This document shows positions 10,425 to 21,863 of a DNA stretch of 64,000 bases, piece after piece. The translations under genes and the position numbers were made by a program. Origin of the DNA: Leucocoprinus leucothites (Eukaryota > Basidiomycota > Agaricomycetes > Agaricales > Agaricaceae); the NCBI GenBank assembly GCA_013368445.1, contig JAACJO010000014.1, positions 744,001-808,000 on the forward strand, in the 5' to 3' direction. Position 1 is the first letter of the stretch, and every line of letters starts with the position of its first letter. Below the pieces are notes generated by a model. That model searched no databases and was not told where the DNA came from. It worked only from the letters and a program-made list of their open reading frames with translations.

Positions 10425-12522
10425 ATGTGCACTTGCGACCTTGAGCCACAACAGACATGGACAAATGACGTTTGGCGTCCAGAAGACAAGGCAAAACCCG
10501 CTCCCAGCGATCCTCATCCTGAACGCATTTACAAACCTGAGGTGCTATTAACGATCGAAGAGAAGATCAATGAGCTCAGTGAAGAGCTCAGAGCACTGAG
10601 TTTGGATATTCACGGTCAGTGACGCCTTTCCTCGCTTGGCATCCCTGTTGATAAAAATGGTGGTTCCGGTTATGGTTCAGCACACCCTGAGCTTGGGTTT
10701 GAAGAACAGTAAGCTAAGGCTCATTCCCAAAACGGTTCACGTCTATTAAGTGTGATGTACCGACAGCTATGCTCATGATGCCTACACCAAATTCATGAAA
10801 AAGCACGGGTGGAATGTCAAGGAACATCATCATCTCGACACGGCTTGGGAGGCAACGTTCGAGCATGGCCAAGGTGGAAGGACCATTGGAGTAAACTCGG
10901 AGGTTGGTAATGGTTTTACCACTCATTGCAATCACCATAATACCGTGTTCGCGATCAGATGGACGCGCTCAGGGGCATTGGGCATGCCTGTGGTCATAAT
11001 TTGATTGGAATAGCTGGTATGATATTTGATCATGAAGCACTTGAGATCGTGCTAACGTTACATCATTGGTCGTGTCAAAAGGTGTTGCTGTGTCATTGGG
11101 CCTGCGTGCAGCTCTGGAGAAGCACAATATACCTGGCAAGATAGTCCTACTTGGAACTCCAGGTTTGTCCTTGATCGTTGAGTTCTCGACTAGCCTCGCT
11201 GATCGATGTTCTCAGCCGAGGAAGGGGGTGATGGTAAAGTCATTTTACTCAAGAAGGGCGCCTATGAGGGCATGGACGTCTGCTTGATGCAAGTCTTTTG
11301 TCCGGTTCTCATTATCTCTGCTGACATACATGAAGGTGCCACCCTGCCCCTGGTCCCATAGGTTCCGTCAGTTTGAGCAGCTGCCTCGCTCTTGAGAGAA
11401 TTACTGTGGACTATAGTGGTCATACGTTCGTTCACAGGCATTCATAGCCCAAGACGATCAATCTGAATCCGCCTTTATGCAGGGCACACGCGGCTCTCTC
11501 GCCATGGGAAGGCAGGAATGCTCTCGATGCTGCTGTTCTCGGTTACAACAACATCTCAGCCCTCCGCCAGCAACTCAAACCCACCCACCGTGTGCACGGT
11601 ATCTTTGAAGGAAAGGATTGGGCACCCAACAGTATGTCACTTTCAGTTCTTCTGAGATAGGGTCTAATCTACTGTTCACAGTCATTCCGGATAAGGCTAG
11701 GTTCATGTAAGTTGAATCTAGCTTCAAAAATGCAACAGCTAACAGGAGAATAGCTCCTATGTCCGCGCTCCCATACGGTCAGAGATGGAAGAAACTGTTA
11801 AACGAGTCGTTCCTTGCTTCCAGTATGCACTAAAGTCGATCAACGCGTTGAATCTATTGATGATCTGACGAGTGAAACGTAGCGCCGCAGGTATGGCTAC
11901 TGGTTGTCAAGTTGATGTTCAGACGTATGGTCAGGCTTTCGATCTGCGTCAGAACGGGGCGCTAGGTAAATACATTGGTCTCGGTGGCTCTAACCTACCG
12001 GCTTATTCTCTCTCCTATTCAGGTGGCGAAGTCGCAAACATTATCCTCAACAAATACGGTTCTATCGACTATGAATGGGGTATCAAAAGCGCGTCTACTG
12101 ATTTTGTAAGGTCCTACCTGACATCCAAATATCTATTCTGATACCCTCTCAAATGCAGGGAAATGTCACATACGGTATACTTCATAAAGACTGCACAATG
12201 AATGACCCATTAAAACTGCTTATTTCTAGCCCTGCCATCTCTTCACCCCGGTTTCTCCATTCCAACGTTTCCAGATGGTGGAAATCATACCCGTGACTTT
12301 GCAAAGCAGGCGACAACAATTGAAGCTCACAAGCAGTGCTTGGTCGTCTCGATTGCCCTAGCTGGAGCGGGCCTGCGTGTTCTCACTGATGATGCCTTCT
12401 TTGCCGAGGTTAGTGTACCATCCTTCAATAATGGTATAACTTATGGAGGTTAATTTTTTCTACAGGTCAAGAAAACTTACGAGGAAGATGAAGAAATTAA
12501 GAAGTACAAGCAGAGGCTCTGA
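10425..12522 (+). CDS. Peptidase M20 family amidohydrolase / dipeptidase (PM20D2-like), copy 1
   Basis: A cytosolic zinc amidohydrolase of the M20 family. Relatives cleave dipeptides or N-acyl amino acids; the substrate here is unknown. Spliced blocks: [32 protein letters not shown], the [12 protein letters not shown] turn, [20 protein letters not shown] then CGHN (metal-site block, exon junction at 10902), the [11 protein letters not shown] catalytic Glu-Glu block (about 11150-11235), [60 protein letters not shown], the [20 protein letters not shown] block, [18 protein letters not shown], and the C-terminal [17 protein letters not shown] before a TGA at 12520. Every block is intact across about a dozen short introns. 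The start was chosen by comparison with copy 2. It is the upstream member of a tandem pair. Confidence 0.85.
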
Positions 12523-13055
12523 GAAGAACCATGTCGTAGAGCACCAAAGATTTTGGGCCTTGCAAATCCAAGCTGTATTATATGTCAATATCTCTATTCA
12601 TAGCTGAAATCAATCTGGTGAATTAACTAGAATGATATCAGTATCGTAGCTCGTCTGAAACTTTGTCACCTATGACCCTTCCTGTACGGCAGCGCTGGCT
12701 CGTAAATCTCAGGCTGTTGATCTCTCGTAAAAGCGGCACGGACACTTACGGCGCTTAAGTACGAAGATAAGATTGAGTCACGGCACTTGGGCGCCAATCT
12801 ATTGTTAGAGACAGTAGCCAGGTTCGCTCCATCATAATCACATCAAAGATTACAGAAAATAAGCCTGGCCACCGGAGGCTATATATAATTCCTCTTCTTG
12901 GTTCCCGGCTAGAGGTATCAATCGATTATCAATTACGCCAGTGGGGCAAAGAAGCGCCTAGGACTTGAAGGCTTCGATGACGAGGGAACATTGAATCTTG
13001 TGGCTTCTTCCATCCGAACTTCTTTTCAAGTCCCGATATCCTATCTCTCACGACA
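12523..13055. promoter_or_regulatory. Intergenic region and promoter of M20 copy 2, with TATA-like element
   Basis: 533 bp between the two M20 genes. A TATATATAA run at about 12880-12888 lies about 170 bp upstream of the copy 2 ATG and is the best core-promoter candidate. The rest is 3' UTR of copy 1 and unremarkable sequence. No DUF6534-like gene follows copy 1, unlike copy 2. Confidence 0.4.
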
Positions 13056-15148
13056 ATGAGCATTCATGACAATAGACCACAACGGACATGGACCAATGAC
13101 GTCTGGCGCCCAGAGGACAAGGTGAAGCCTGCTCCTCAGGATCCTCACCCCGAATACATCTATAAACCCGAGGTGCTTCAAACGATTGAAGAGAAAATTA
13201 ACGAGCTGAGTGATGAACTCAGAGCACTGAGCTTGGATATCCATGGTCAGGGATCGCTCCAGTATTCACATTGTACTCCTGCTGATCTCTTTTTATGGTT
13301 TAGCAAACCCCGAACTCGGGTTCAAAGAACAGTAAGTTGGGTTTTTCTGCTATTTAAGCACGAGATATGACTCTGCACTGGCAGTCATGCGCACGACGCC
13401 TATACCGAATTCATGGAGAAGCATGGGTGGAGCGTCGAGAAACACTATCATCTCGATACTGCCTGGAAGGCAACTTTCGAGCATGGCCAAGGTGGAAGGA
13501 CCATTGGGGTGAACTCCGAGGTTGGTAATGGTTTCGCCGTTCATGATCATATCGCCACAATGTCTCCCCAATCAGATGGACGCGCTCAAGGGCATTGGGC
13601 ACGCTTGTGGTCACAATTTGATTGGAATTGCAGGTACTTGAATAACCAACCATGAGGTGAGCACTGAGCTGATCCAATGTAAAGGCGTTGCTGTGTCCTT
13701 GGGTCTGCGTGCGGCTCTGGAAAAGCATGGTATAGCAGGAAAGATTGTTCTTCTCGGAACTCCAAGTTTGTCCCTTTTCATTAAGTGTTTGTGTGTTCTC
13801 TAATAGACGCACTCAAGACGAGGAAGAGGGTAAAGGCAAAGTCATCTTGCTCGAGAAGGGCGCTTACGAGGGCATGGATGTCTGCCTGATGTGAAGATTT
13901 CATCTTCCCATAGTCATCCACCTACTGACATGCACGAAGGTGTCACCCTGCCCCCGGTCCCATAGGATCCGTCAGTCTGAGCGGCAGCCTTGCTCTCAAA
14001 GGCATATCTGCTGATTTTACCGGCCATACGTTCGTCCGTGGGCTCTTTCAAACAATTAGTATGATCAGCTAATGTGCTTCGCTCCTCCACAGGGCACACG
14101 CGGCCCTCTTACCATGGGAAGGAAGGAACGCTTTAGATGCTGCTGTGCTCAGTTACAACAACATTTCTGCCCTCCGTCAACAGCTCAAGCCCACCCATCG
14201 CGTGCATGCTATCATTGAAGGGCAGGACTGGGCCCCTAACAGTAGGTCAATTCCGACTCAGTTGAAACAGCTACTAACTTATCTGCTCTTCGAAGTTATA
14301 CCAGACAAGGCTAAATTCATGTGAGTCGTCTCTCTTCAAGTATACCTCGCTAAACCAATGAGCCGACAGCTCCATGGTCCGCGCCCCCACTCGCTCAGAG
14401 ATGGAGGAGACTGCTAGACGTGTTGTTCCTTGCTTTCAGTATGAACTCGTATTTGTCAATCTTGGCAATCTAATTCACAGTGAGTATAGAGCCGCGGGGA
14501 TGGCTACTGGGTGTCAAGTCGATGTCCAGACCAATGGTCAGGTATTTGATCTACGTCAAAATAATGCACTAGGTATATTATGTCGTCGCCAATAGTTGGT
14601 ATTGTGTAGACTTATTACTTGCTTTTTCCTCCTTGGCTAGGCAATGAGGTTGCGAACATCATCCTCAATAAATACGGCTCCATTGATTATGAATGGGGGA
14701 TCAAGAGTGCTTCGACAGATTTTGTGAGATTATACTCGATCTTTTGTATCTTTAAGTTAACTCCTTGCGATACTTAGGGAAACGTCACCTACGGTATAGT
14801 CTATCAACACAACCTGCAAATCGTTTGTTTATCATATGTCATTTCCCAGCCTTGCCATCTCTTCATCCGGGTTTCTCTATCCCAACTTTCCCAGATGGTG
14901 GTAACCATACCCACGACTTTGAAAAACAGGCTGCGACAATCGAAGCTCATAGACAGTGTCTGGTAGTTTCGATTGCTCTTGCTGGGGCGGGCTTGCGTGT
15001 TCTTGATGACGATGCGTTCTTTGCCGAGGTTAGCCTCTAATGCACTTGACTTATATAAAGACGAATGAAAAGCTGAATCATGAAACTCTAGGTAGTCAGA
15101 ACCTATGAGGAAGACAAAGAGATCAAGAAATATAAGCAACAAGAATAA
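13056..15148 (+). CDS. Peptidase M20 family amidohydrolase / dipeptidase (PM20D2-like), copy 2
   Basis: A tandem paralogue of the gene at 10425-12522 with the same exon-intron plan. It starts [20 protein letters not shown], an ATG that fits the shared [11 protein letters not shown] block. The metal-site block [20 protein letters not shown] is formed across an intron ending at 13570. Later blocks are [71 protein letters not shown], the [13 protein letters not shown] block and [18 protein letters not shown]. It ends [14 protein letters not shown] with a TAA at 15146. The family's AEEGG.GK catalytic block reads NEEEGKGK here, and HAHPELG reads HANPELG. The Glu pair is kept but its surroundings differ from copy 1, so substrate preference may have moved (inference). 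No frameshift was seen. Confidence 0.85.
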
Positions 15149-15256
15149 ATGTACAAGTCATATTTCCGGTCTAATATACATTGATAAGCTACAAAGAAAA
15201 TCTTCTGTCGGGAATTTTTGGTGAGCAAGCTTGTATTTTAGCTATAATGGAGACAA

Positions 15257-17475
15257 TTAGTCAGTGTGATCGCCCTGGTACGACAAGGAACACCGACTTT
15301 GAGCTGACCACGGACTCCCTTTCGCGCTCGGCCATATTTCATCTTCCACTCCACCTTTCTCTGGATCAATAGTGCTAGCATCTTGCAAAGTGCGAATCAC
15401 AGGCAATTGTCTTGATCTAGCAACTCCCAATGATATACTATCTTGCCTTGTTTGTGTTGACATGCCAGATATGGGCAGAGAGACCTCTCGAAACACGACA
15501 TCATTCGTGATATTGCTGAGGTGAAGACTATCCGTCATAGGGCCACTCTTAAGCCGTCGACGGACATTGAGCCTGTATCACAAAGTACATGACGTGATGA
15601 GATTGAGGGGTACGCGAAGGGGCAAGAGACGTACATTGCTAACATGGAATTCGCGTATACTGGGAAGATGCATAGGTCAGGAACGGAGCAGCTGAGGAAA
15701 GGGGTGATTAAAACGCACATCTCGTGATCGAGAACATAACGGAAATATAAAGGAATGTGTCAGGTCGAGCTATGTACTAGAGATAGAAGTCAATATCTGA
15801 CAAATATTTAGAAAACGTGAGGCTCACAAGCACAAGGCCTAGGATTGCAAAAAGCCTGGATACGTTACAAAACTCAGCTTTTCAGTTCTTAACAAGGCAG
15901 CAAAAACTGAGAGCCTACGTCGTAATCAACCCGGTAGCAAGAGCATATGTGATCAGGTTCAACAGTAGCCCGTTACTGTGTTGGCTGATGTGGTTAATTC
16001 CAATCTCAAGCCTGTTCTTGTACAGTACGAAGCACATCATGATGGTAATTGATGAATCAATTGAAGCTATTGCGCCGTATCCGAGGTAGATCAGCCACTG
16101 AAGTCAACCCATTGAACATTAGAGCAAATGTAATTGAAGCGATTTACTGCGTACCTGAAGGTCTCCCCCAGCCTTGGGATTTCGGGACATTCTGTCTGCA
16201 AAACAAAATACGAGCAGTTAACTTCCTACTCTAAGAAGCTAAAACCTGAGGATATGACATACACTTCGTAGGCAAAGGCTACCGAGGGGAGAGGTTAGGT
16301 TATCGGGCGATCATGGCAAATTCACTCAACCGCACCTATTCCAATAGATACCGCAGCACTTGCGATCACTGCTATTACAACCTTTCAAGATCTCGTATTG
16401 ACATCCCAAATTATACTTGAGTGAATAAAATGCCTACTTTAATACCAACTCGAAACGGCCTCCCATTGAGTATCGGTATGTTTGATACTGTACACGCAGT
16501 TTGTTCTCGTGAGCACCCAAATCTCAACAGATATTGTAGTAGGAAAAGACTCACGTCTGTGTATGCGATGGAGATAAAACCTGCAACCAACAATAAGATT
16601 TAATTCCGAGATCACGGCAGACGCAATATCAGACATGATTATCTCTCATGCTGAGCGCTACATAAAGGCAGAGAGACTCACAGCTGCACGAGAACGATCA
16701 ATGTAGCCTATGAACAGAAATAAACCGATCAAGATATATAATTAGCAATCTATCAATCAGTCTTCAATGACAAAGTGTGGAAAGACGAGGAAGTGGGTGG
16801 AATATTAATCAGACGAATGACATACCTGGGTAGCTGCCAGGGCCTAGGTGGCCGTTCGTGAGACGAAGGAAGGGCAAGTCAGAACATAGTTCGGATGTGT
16901 CTAGGAGGAGATTTAAGACTTTACCTTCAAACTCCTGTACGAGAATGGTCGCTTGTAAGCGAACACGAAATACGAGTTATAGAAGAGGATCGTGGAGACA
17001 TACCAGGTATTCTTTGTCGAAGTCTTTACGGATCCAGAATTCGTGATGAGGAACTCATACACGATATTCGCTCCCAATATAAAGTGTAGCGAATCGAGTG
17101 CGCTGGTTGAGTGTCGGGTCCACGCAAACTTGTCAGGATAGTCATTGTCTGAATGTCAAGATGAACATACCAGACCACCAACACCTGTTGCCAACGGCAA
17201 TGGTCAGCTCTTTGGGAGTTGCTCCAGGCGAACGATTCCACTTTACCTTCAGCTTGCATGCGACGGAATCCTTTGGGTATCGCAGATAATACTGGTATGC
17301 CTGCAGGAGTGTCACGCCAAAAAGCCTGAATGTACGACACAATAAAAACAAAAAGTACGTTCATATCAGTTGAACAACATTCCTCGGCGTAGGGGGTATA
17401 GAATACTCACACAGTCCCAACTATGAACCCGATGAAAGGAGCGGCGAGTGGACTTGCATCATGAGTAGAATCCAT
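15257..17475 (-). CDS. DUF6534-like multi-span membrane protein, copy A
   Basis: A predicted integral membrane protein of the DUF6533/DUF6534 type, abundant in mushroom-forming fungi, about seven spans, function unknown. On the minus strand it starts MDSTHDASPLAAPFIGFIVG (ATG at 17475). After an intron comes LFGVTLLQAYQYYLRYPKDS, then CKLKV, ALDSLHFILGANIVYEFLIT, an aromatic span with YFVFAYKRPFSYRS, further hydrophobic spans, and the conserved terminal CIFPVYANSMLAM joined over an intron to LNVRRRLKSG. The hydrophilic cytoplasmic tail has QDSISLGVARSRQLPVIRTL and ends GDHTD before a TAA at 15257. Exons are short and numerous; the middle ones (about 15800-16850) are only roughly placed. It lies tail to tail with M20 copy 2, with about 108 bp between the stops. 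Confidence 0.72.
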
Positions 17476-18383
17476 TTCCTGCTGCACTGAGAGGGATGTG
17501 AAGGATAACTTGCGGGGCGAAGTCAACGGCAATAGTCGATAGAGCGGAGATGGACACTTGTTGATGTATATATCTGTTGGGTTAACGATCACTTCGGTCA
17601 TTGCTCATAAAATAAGTAAGGCTTCTAGGAGAAATCATAGTTAAGGGAGAAGCCGAGCACTGCTCTCAGCAGCGAATGGGAGGGTACAGTCCGAATTTAG
17701 AGTACTACACAGCCTATTATAGTCACCAGTTCATCATAAGTCCAACCGGCTGCTGCGATGTTTCGCCTCGTGTATGTAGTGGTGATTTCCTGTTCAGATA
17801 AGTTATGTGGGATGTGGGTGTCTTTTCCCTCCCCGAAAGCTGTTCAGAACGACGTATTGCCTCCCATCCGTGACGTTGTCAATCCCCCAGTGACTTTTTG
17901 CGCTTATCAGTTTGCCATCATTGCTGAGAAAAATTTAAGGGCGGTCGGGATAAACTCACCTCAAGAGGAATGTTCCGGGCTCGGAGAGTTACCTAGCCTA
18001 TTCATGGCTGACAGTTCGACATGGCAGACGACCGGAAGCCGCGGCTGCAGAGAACTCACCTTAATGACTGTTGTTTCATCCATACTAACTGCACGGGCCG
18101 ATATTAAATGATTAGAATGATGATTCACTCTCGATCACAACCTTATCATACTCTCTCTGCTTTTCAAGGTTGTCGGCCTGGTATAACGGGTGGATTACTG
18201 TCATGACTCAGAGTGCTTGTACTGACTGCTCGCTTTTTGCTGATTGACTTTGCTCGCAGGTCCCGAGTCACTTTCGTTCTTTTGCATTCCTTAACGTCCA
18301 TCTTCATCGTTGATGTTTTTATGGGCGTCAGTGCTGTAAATCAAAATCCGACGATTCAGTTTCGGGTCTTTCGTAGTGCAGTC
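17476..18383. other. Upstream flank of DUF6534-like copy A with a unit-specific segment
   Basis: 17476-17798 matches the upstream flank of copy B (21183-21470). About 17799-18355 has no counterpart there. Its borders both carry a TTCAG-like word, which could be a short target duplication, but no terminal repeats or transposase frame were recognised. An open frame at 17758-18111 crosses the border and has no family motif. The shared sequence resumes at about 18356 (TTTCGGGTCTTTCGTA). Confidence 0.45.
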
Positions 18384-18863
18384 TTCGGCTCCATTGATTA
18401 TGAACGGGGCATCAGGAGTGTTTTTCAAAGACAGATTTTGTGAGATGATACTCGATCTTCTATATCTTAAATTAACTTGTGATACTTAGGGAAACGCCAC
18501 CTACGGTATAGTCCATCAAAACAGCTTGCGGATCGTTTATTTATCATTTATCATTTCCCAGCCTCGCTATCTCTTCATCCGGGTTTCTCTATCCCAACTT
18601 TCCCAGATGGTGGTAGCCATACTCGCGACCTTGAAAAACAGACTGCGACAATCGAAGCTCATAGACAGTGACTGGTAGTTTCGATTGTTCAAGTTGCTGG
18701 GCGGGCTTGCGTGCTCTTGATGACGATGCATTCTTTACTGAGGTTGTCCCGGTGGGCCTTGCTTTAATCTAAATAAGAGTGGAAAGCTGAGTCATGAAAA
18801 CTCTAGGTAGTCAGAGCCTATGAGGAAGACGAAGAGATCAAGAAATACAAGCAACAAGAATAA
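18384..18863 (+). pseudogene. M20 amidohydrolase 3' fragment (third, truncated copy)
   Basis: Matches the last exons of M20 copy 2 from the GSIDYE.GI block (about 18390) through the [26 protein letters not shown] (about 18560-18615) to the EIKKYKQQE stop (TAA at 18861). The reading frame is broken by substitutions and small indels: [12 protein letters not shown] has become YERGIRSVFQRQ, and a stop interrupts the segment matching RQCLVVS. It lacks the catalytic N-terminal two thirds and any promoter or start. It is a by-product of the segmental duplication, whose left breakpoint fell inside an M20 exon. Confidence 0.85.
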
Positions 18864-18976
18864 ATGTACAAGTCATGTTTCTGGTCTCAGCTAATATACA
18901 TCCATAGGTTACAAAGAAAATCTTCTGTCGGGAATTTTTGGCGAGCCGGCCTGTATTTTAGCTATAATCGAGACAA

Positions 18977-21182
18977 TCAATCAGTATGTCCGCCGTAGTG
19001 TAAGGAATACCAACTTTGAGCCGACCACTGACTCCCTTTCGCGCTCGGCCGCATTTCAATTTCATCTTCCACTACACCTTTCTCTGGATCAATAGGGCTG
19101 GCACCCTGCAACGTGCGAATCACGGGCAACTGTCTTGGTCCAGCAACTCCCGATGATATACTGTCCTGCCTTCTTTGTGTTGACATGCCAGGTAAAGGCA
19201 GAGAGGCCCCTTTAAACATGATATCATTCGTGATATTTCCGAGGTAAAGACTATCCGTGACAAGGCCACTCTTAAGTCGCCGACGGACATTAAGCCTATA
19301 TCGCAAAGCACATGATGTGATAAGATCAAGAGACTTGATTAAGGGGCGAGAGACGTACATTGCCAGCATGGAGTTCGCGTATACTGGGAAGATACATAGG
19401 TCAGGAATGAGGCAACTGAGAGAAGGGGTGATTAAAACGCACATCTCGTGATCGAGAACGCAACAGAAATATAAAGGAATGTGTCAGGGCGCACTATATA
19501 CTAGAGATAAAGGTCAACGTCTGACAGTATTCAGAAACTGCGAGACTCACAAACACAAGGGCCAGGATTGCGAAAAACCTGGATATAGAATTCAGCTTTT
19601 CGGGTTTTAGCAGGACCGTAGAAACCGAGTGCCCACGCGGTGATCAACCCAGTAGCAAGGGCGTACGTGATCAAGTTTAGCAGTAGCCTATTACCATGTT
19701 GACTGATGTGGTTAATTCCAATCTCAAGTCTGTTCTTGTACAGTATGAAACACATCATGGCGGCGATTGATAAATCGATCGAAGCTATTGCGCTGTATCC
19801 AAAGTAGATTAACCACTGAAATCAATAAGTTAAACACCGGAGCGAACGTAAGGGGCAGTAATTCGCTGTGCACACCTGAAGATCTCGCCCTAATCTTGGG
19901 ATTTTAGGAACTTTTTGTCTATAATAATTTGAGGTGTTAATTTCCTACTCTAGGAGACTGAAGCTCGAAGACATGACTTACACTTCGTAGGAAAAAACTA
20001 CCAGGTTAGGTTAGTACCTTACGATCACGGCAAACTCACTCAAGCACACCTATTCCAATGGACACCGCAGCACTTGCAATCACCCCCACTACAACCTTTT
20101 AAGGTCCTGTATTAACATCCAAACCCATGCTTGAGTCGCCCCAACACCTACTTTAATACCAACTCTAAACATCCTTCCATACAGTATCGGTATATTTGAT
20201 ACTGTGAATTTGTTCTCATGAGCGCCCAAATCTCGGTAGATATTGCAACAGAAAGACTCACGCGCATAAATACGATGGAGATAGAATCTACGGCGGACAA
20301 AAAGATTCGATTCCGGGATCACCAGCGGGCGTAATAATAGACGCGATTAGATATCTCTCACAGGCTGAGTACTGCACAGAGACAGATAGGAACTCACGAC
20401 TGTACGAAAACGATCAATGTAGCCTAAGAGTAGAGATGAAGCGATCAAGATATGTGGTTAGCAACCGATCAATCAGGCTTGTGAAAAGACGAGGGAGCGA
20501 GTGGAATAGTAATCAGATGAATGACACACTTGGGTAACTTGCAGGGTCTGAGTAGTTGTAGTTGGCAAGGTCAGGTCAGGTCAGAGAACGTAGCCTAGAG
20601 GTGTCAAGGGAAGGCTAGAGTTACCTTCATACTCCTGTATGAGAATGGACACTTGTAAGTGAACACGAAATACAATCCATAGAAGAGCGCTGTGGAGACA
20701 GACCAGGTGTTCTTTGTCGAAGCCTCTACGGATCCGGCATTTGTTATGAGGAACCCATACACGACATTCGCTCCCATTATAAAGTGTAGCAAATCGAGTG
20801 CACTGATTGGGTGCCGGAACCATGGCAAGACTTTGTAAGAAAGCCATTGTCTGAGGGTTAAGATGAACTTACCAGACCACGAACACCTGTTGTCGACAAT
20901 AATGATCAACTCTTGGGCATTGTGGCGAAACATCCGGTTCCACTTTACCTTCAGCTTGCATGCCAAAGGATCCTTTGGGTACCGTAGGTAATATTGATAT
21001 GTTTGTAGGAGCGTCACACCAACAAGCCTGAGCACACAACACGAAAGAAAACAAAAAGCGTGTCCATGTCAGTCGAACAGCGGCATTCCTCGGATGTAGA
21101 GGGTATAGAACACTAACACGGTCCCAATCACGAATCCGATGAAAGGAGCAGCTAGTGGAGTTGCGTCCTGAGTAGAGTCCAT
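18977..21182 (-). CDS. DUF6534-like multi-span membrane protein, copy B
   Basis: A paralogue of the protein at 15257-17475. On the minus strand the ATG at 21182 opens MDSTQDATPLAAPFIGFVIG. Next come LVGVTLLQTYQYYLRYPKDP, CKLKV, ALDLLHFIMGANVVYGFLIT, NTWSVSTALFYGLYFVFTYK, later spans, CIFPVYANSMLAM spliced to LNVRRRLKSGLVTDSLYLGN, and a soluble tail with QLPVIRTLQGASPIDPEKG that ends YGGHTD with a TGA at 18977. Splice positions match copy A where checked, for example a GTACGTCTC donor after SMLAM. The tail differs by several substitutions and short indels. No clear disabling change was seen, so both copies may be expressed. The role is unknown; a sensor or receptor-like function would be speculation. 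Confidence 0.72.
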
Positions 21183-21863
21183 TTCCTGGCGCGCTGGAAG
21201 AGTGTGGAAAGCGGCTTCGGGAGCGAGGGCAGCCACGATAGTCGATAGAGCAGATGGACGATTGTTAGTGGTGTATATATCTATTAGATACGATCACTTC
21301 GGTCATTGGCTTCTTAGAGAAATCATAATCATTGGTTCCAGCACCATGTGAGGGCACGGTCCAAATTTAGAGTCCCACATATCCTGTTATGGTCACTAGT
21401 TCATCATAAGCCAAAGCTGGCTGCTGCGATATTCGCCTCGTGTATGTAGTGGTGGTTTCTAGTTTCAGATCTTTCGTATTGCAGCCTTTATGATCTTCAA
21501 CACTGTCAGCTTGAAAGTAAATTCGTATAGAGATGTTACTGAGGGTAGGGCTATCAACCTTAACGCTATTTTTTCCCTCTGTTATCCGGCCTGATCTTCC
21601 CGATCAACCATGTCCTTCACAGCTGACTCCAGCTCCCAGATCCCCCGGCTGCCCTTGTGGATGAGTGATTCATGATATGTAGTCCATGAACCCCTGGAAA
21701 TCAAGATGCCAACTTCGTCGGGACAAAACGTGTGAACCTGAAAAACCAAATATCAGTTGTGCATCAAAAATTCAAGGCCTGAGTAGAGAGTGTAAACCTT
21801 GATTCAGGCTTGATGCTGAACAGAAATGATCCTTTTCTCGGGTTTTTGCCCAATTTTGTGCGA
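21183..21863. other. Intergenic between DUF6534-like copy B and Rrn9-like gene
   Basis: The first 300 bp are the duplicated upstream flank. The remainder is 3' flank of the next minus-strand gene. No gene was recognised. Confidence 0.5.

Larger units (their letters stand above)
14678..18383. repeat. Segmental tandem duplication, unit A
   Basis: This unit runs from inside an exon of M20 copy 2 (at the CTCCATTGATTATGA block) through its 3' end, a DUF6534-like gene on the minus strand and that gene's upstream flank. It recurs head to tail at 18384-21487. Similarity is high by eye over coding and intron sequence. Unit A has about 555 bp (about 17799-18355) that unit B lacks. Confidence 0.8.
18384..21487. 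repeat. Segmental tandem duplication, unit B
   Basis: Head-to-tail copy of 14678-18383: M20 3' fragment, DUF6534-like gene and upstream flank. The right end is near 21487, just after a TTTCAGATCTTTCGTATTGCAG stretch related to the one ending unit A at about 18383. Confidence 0.8.
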
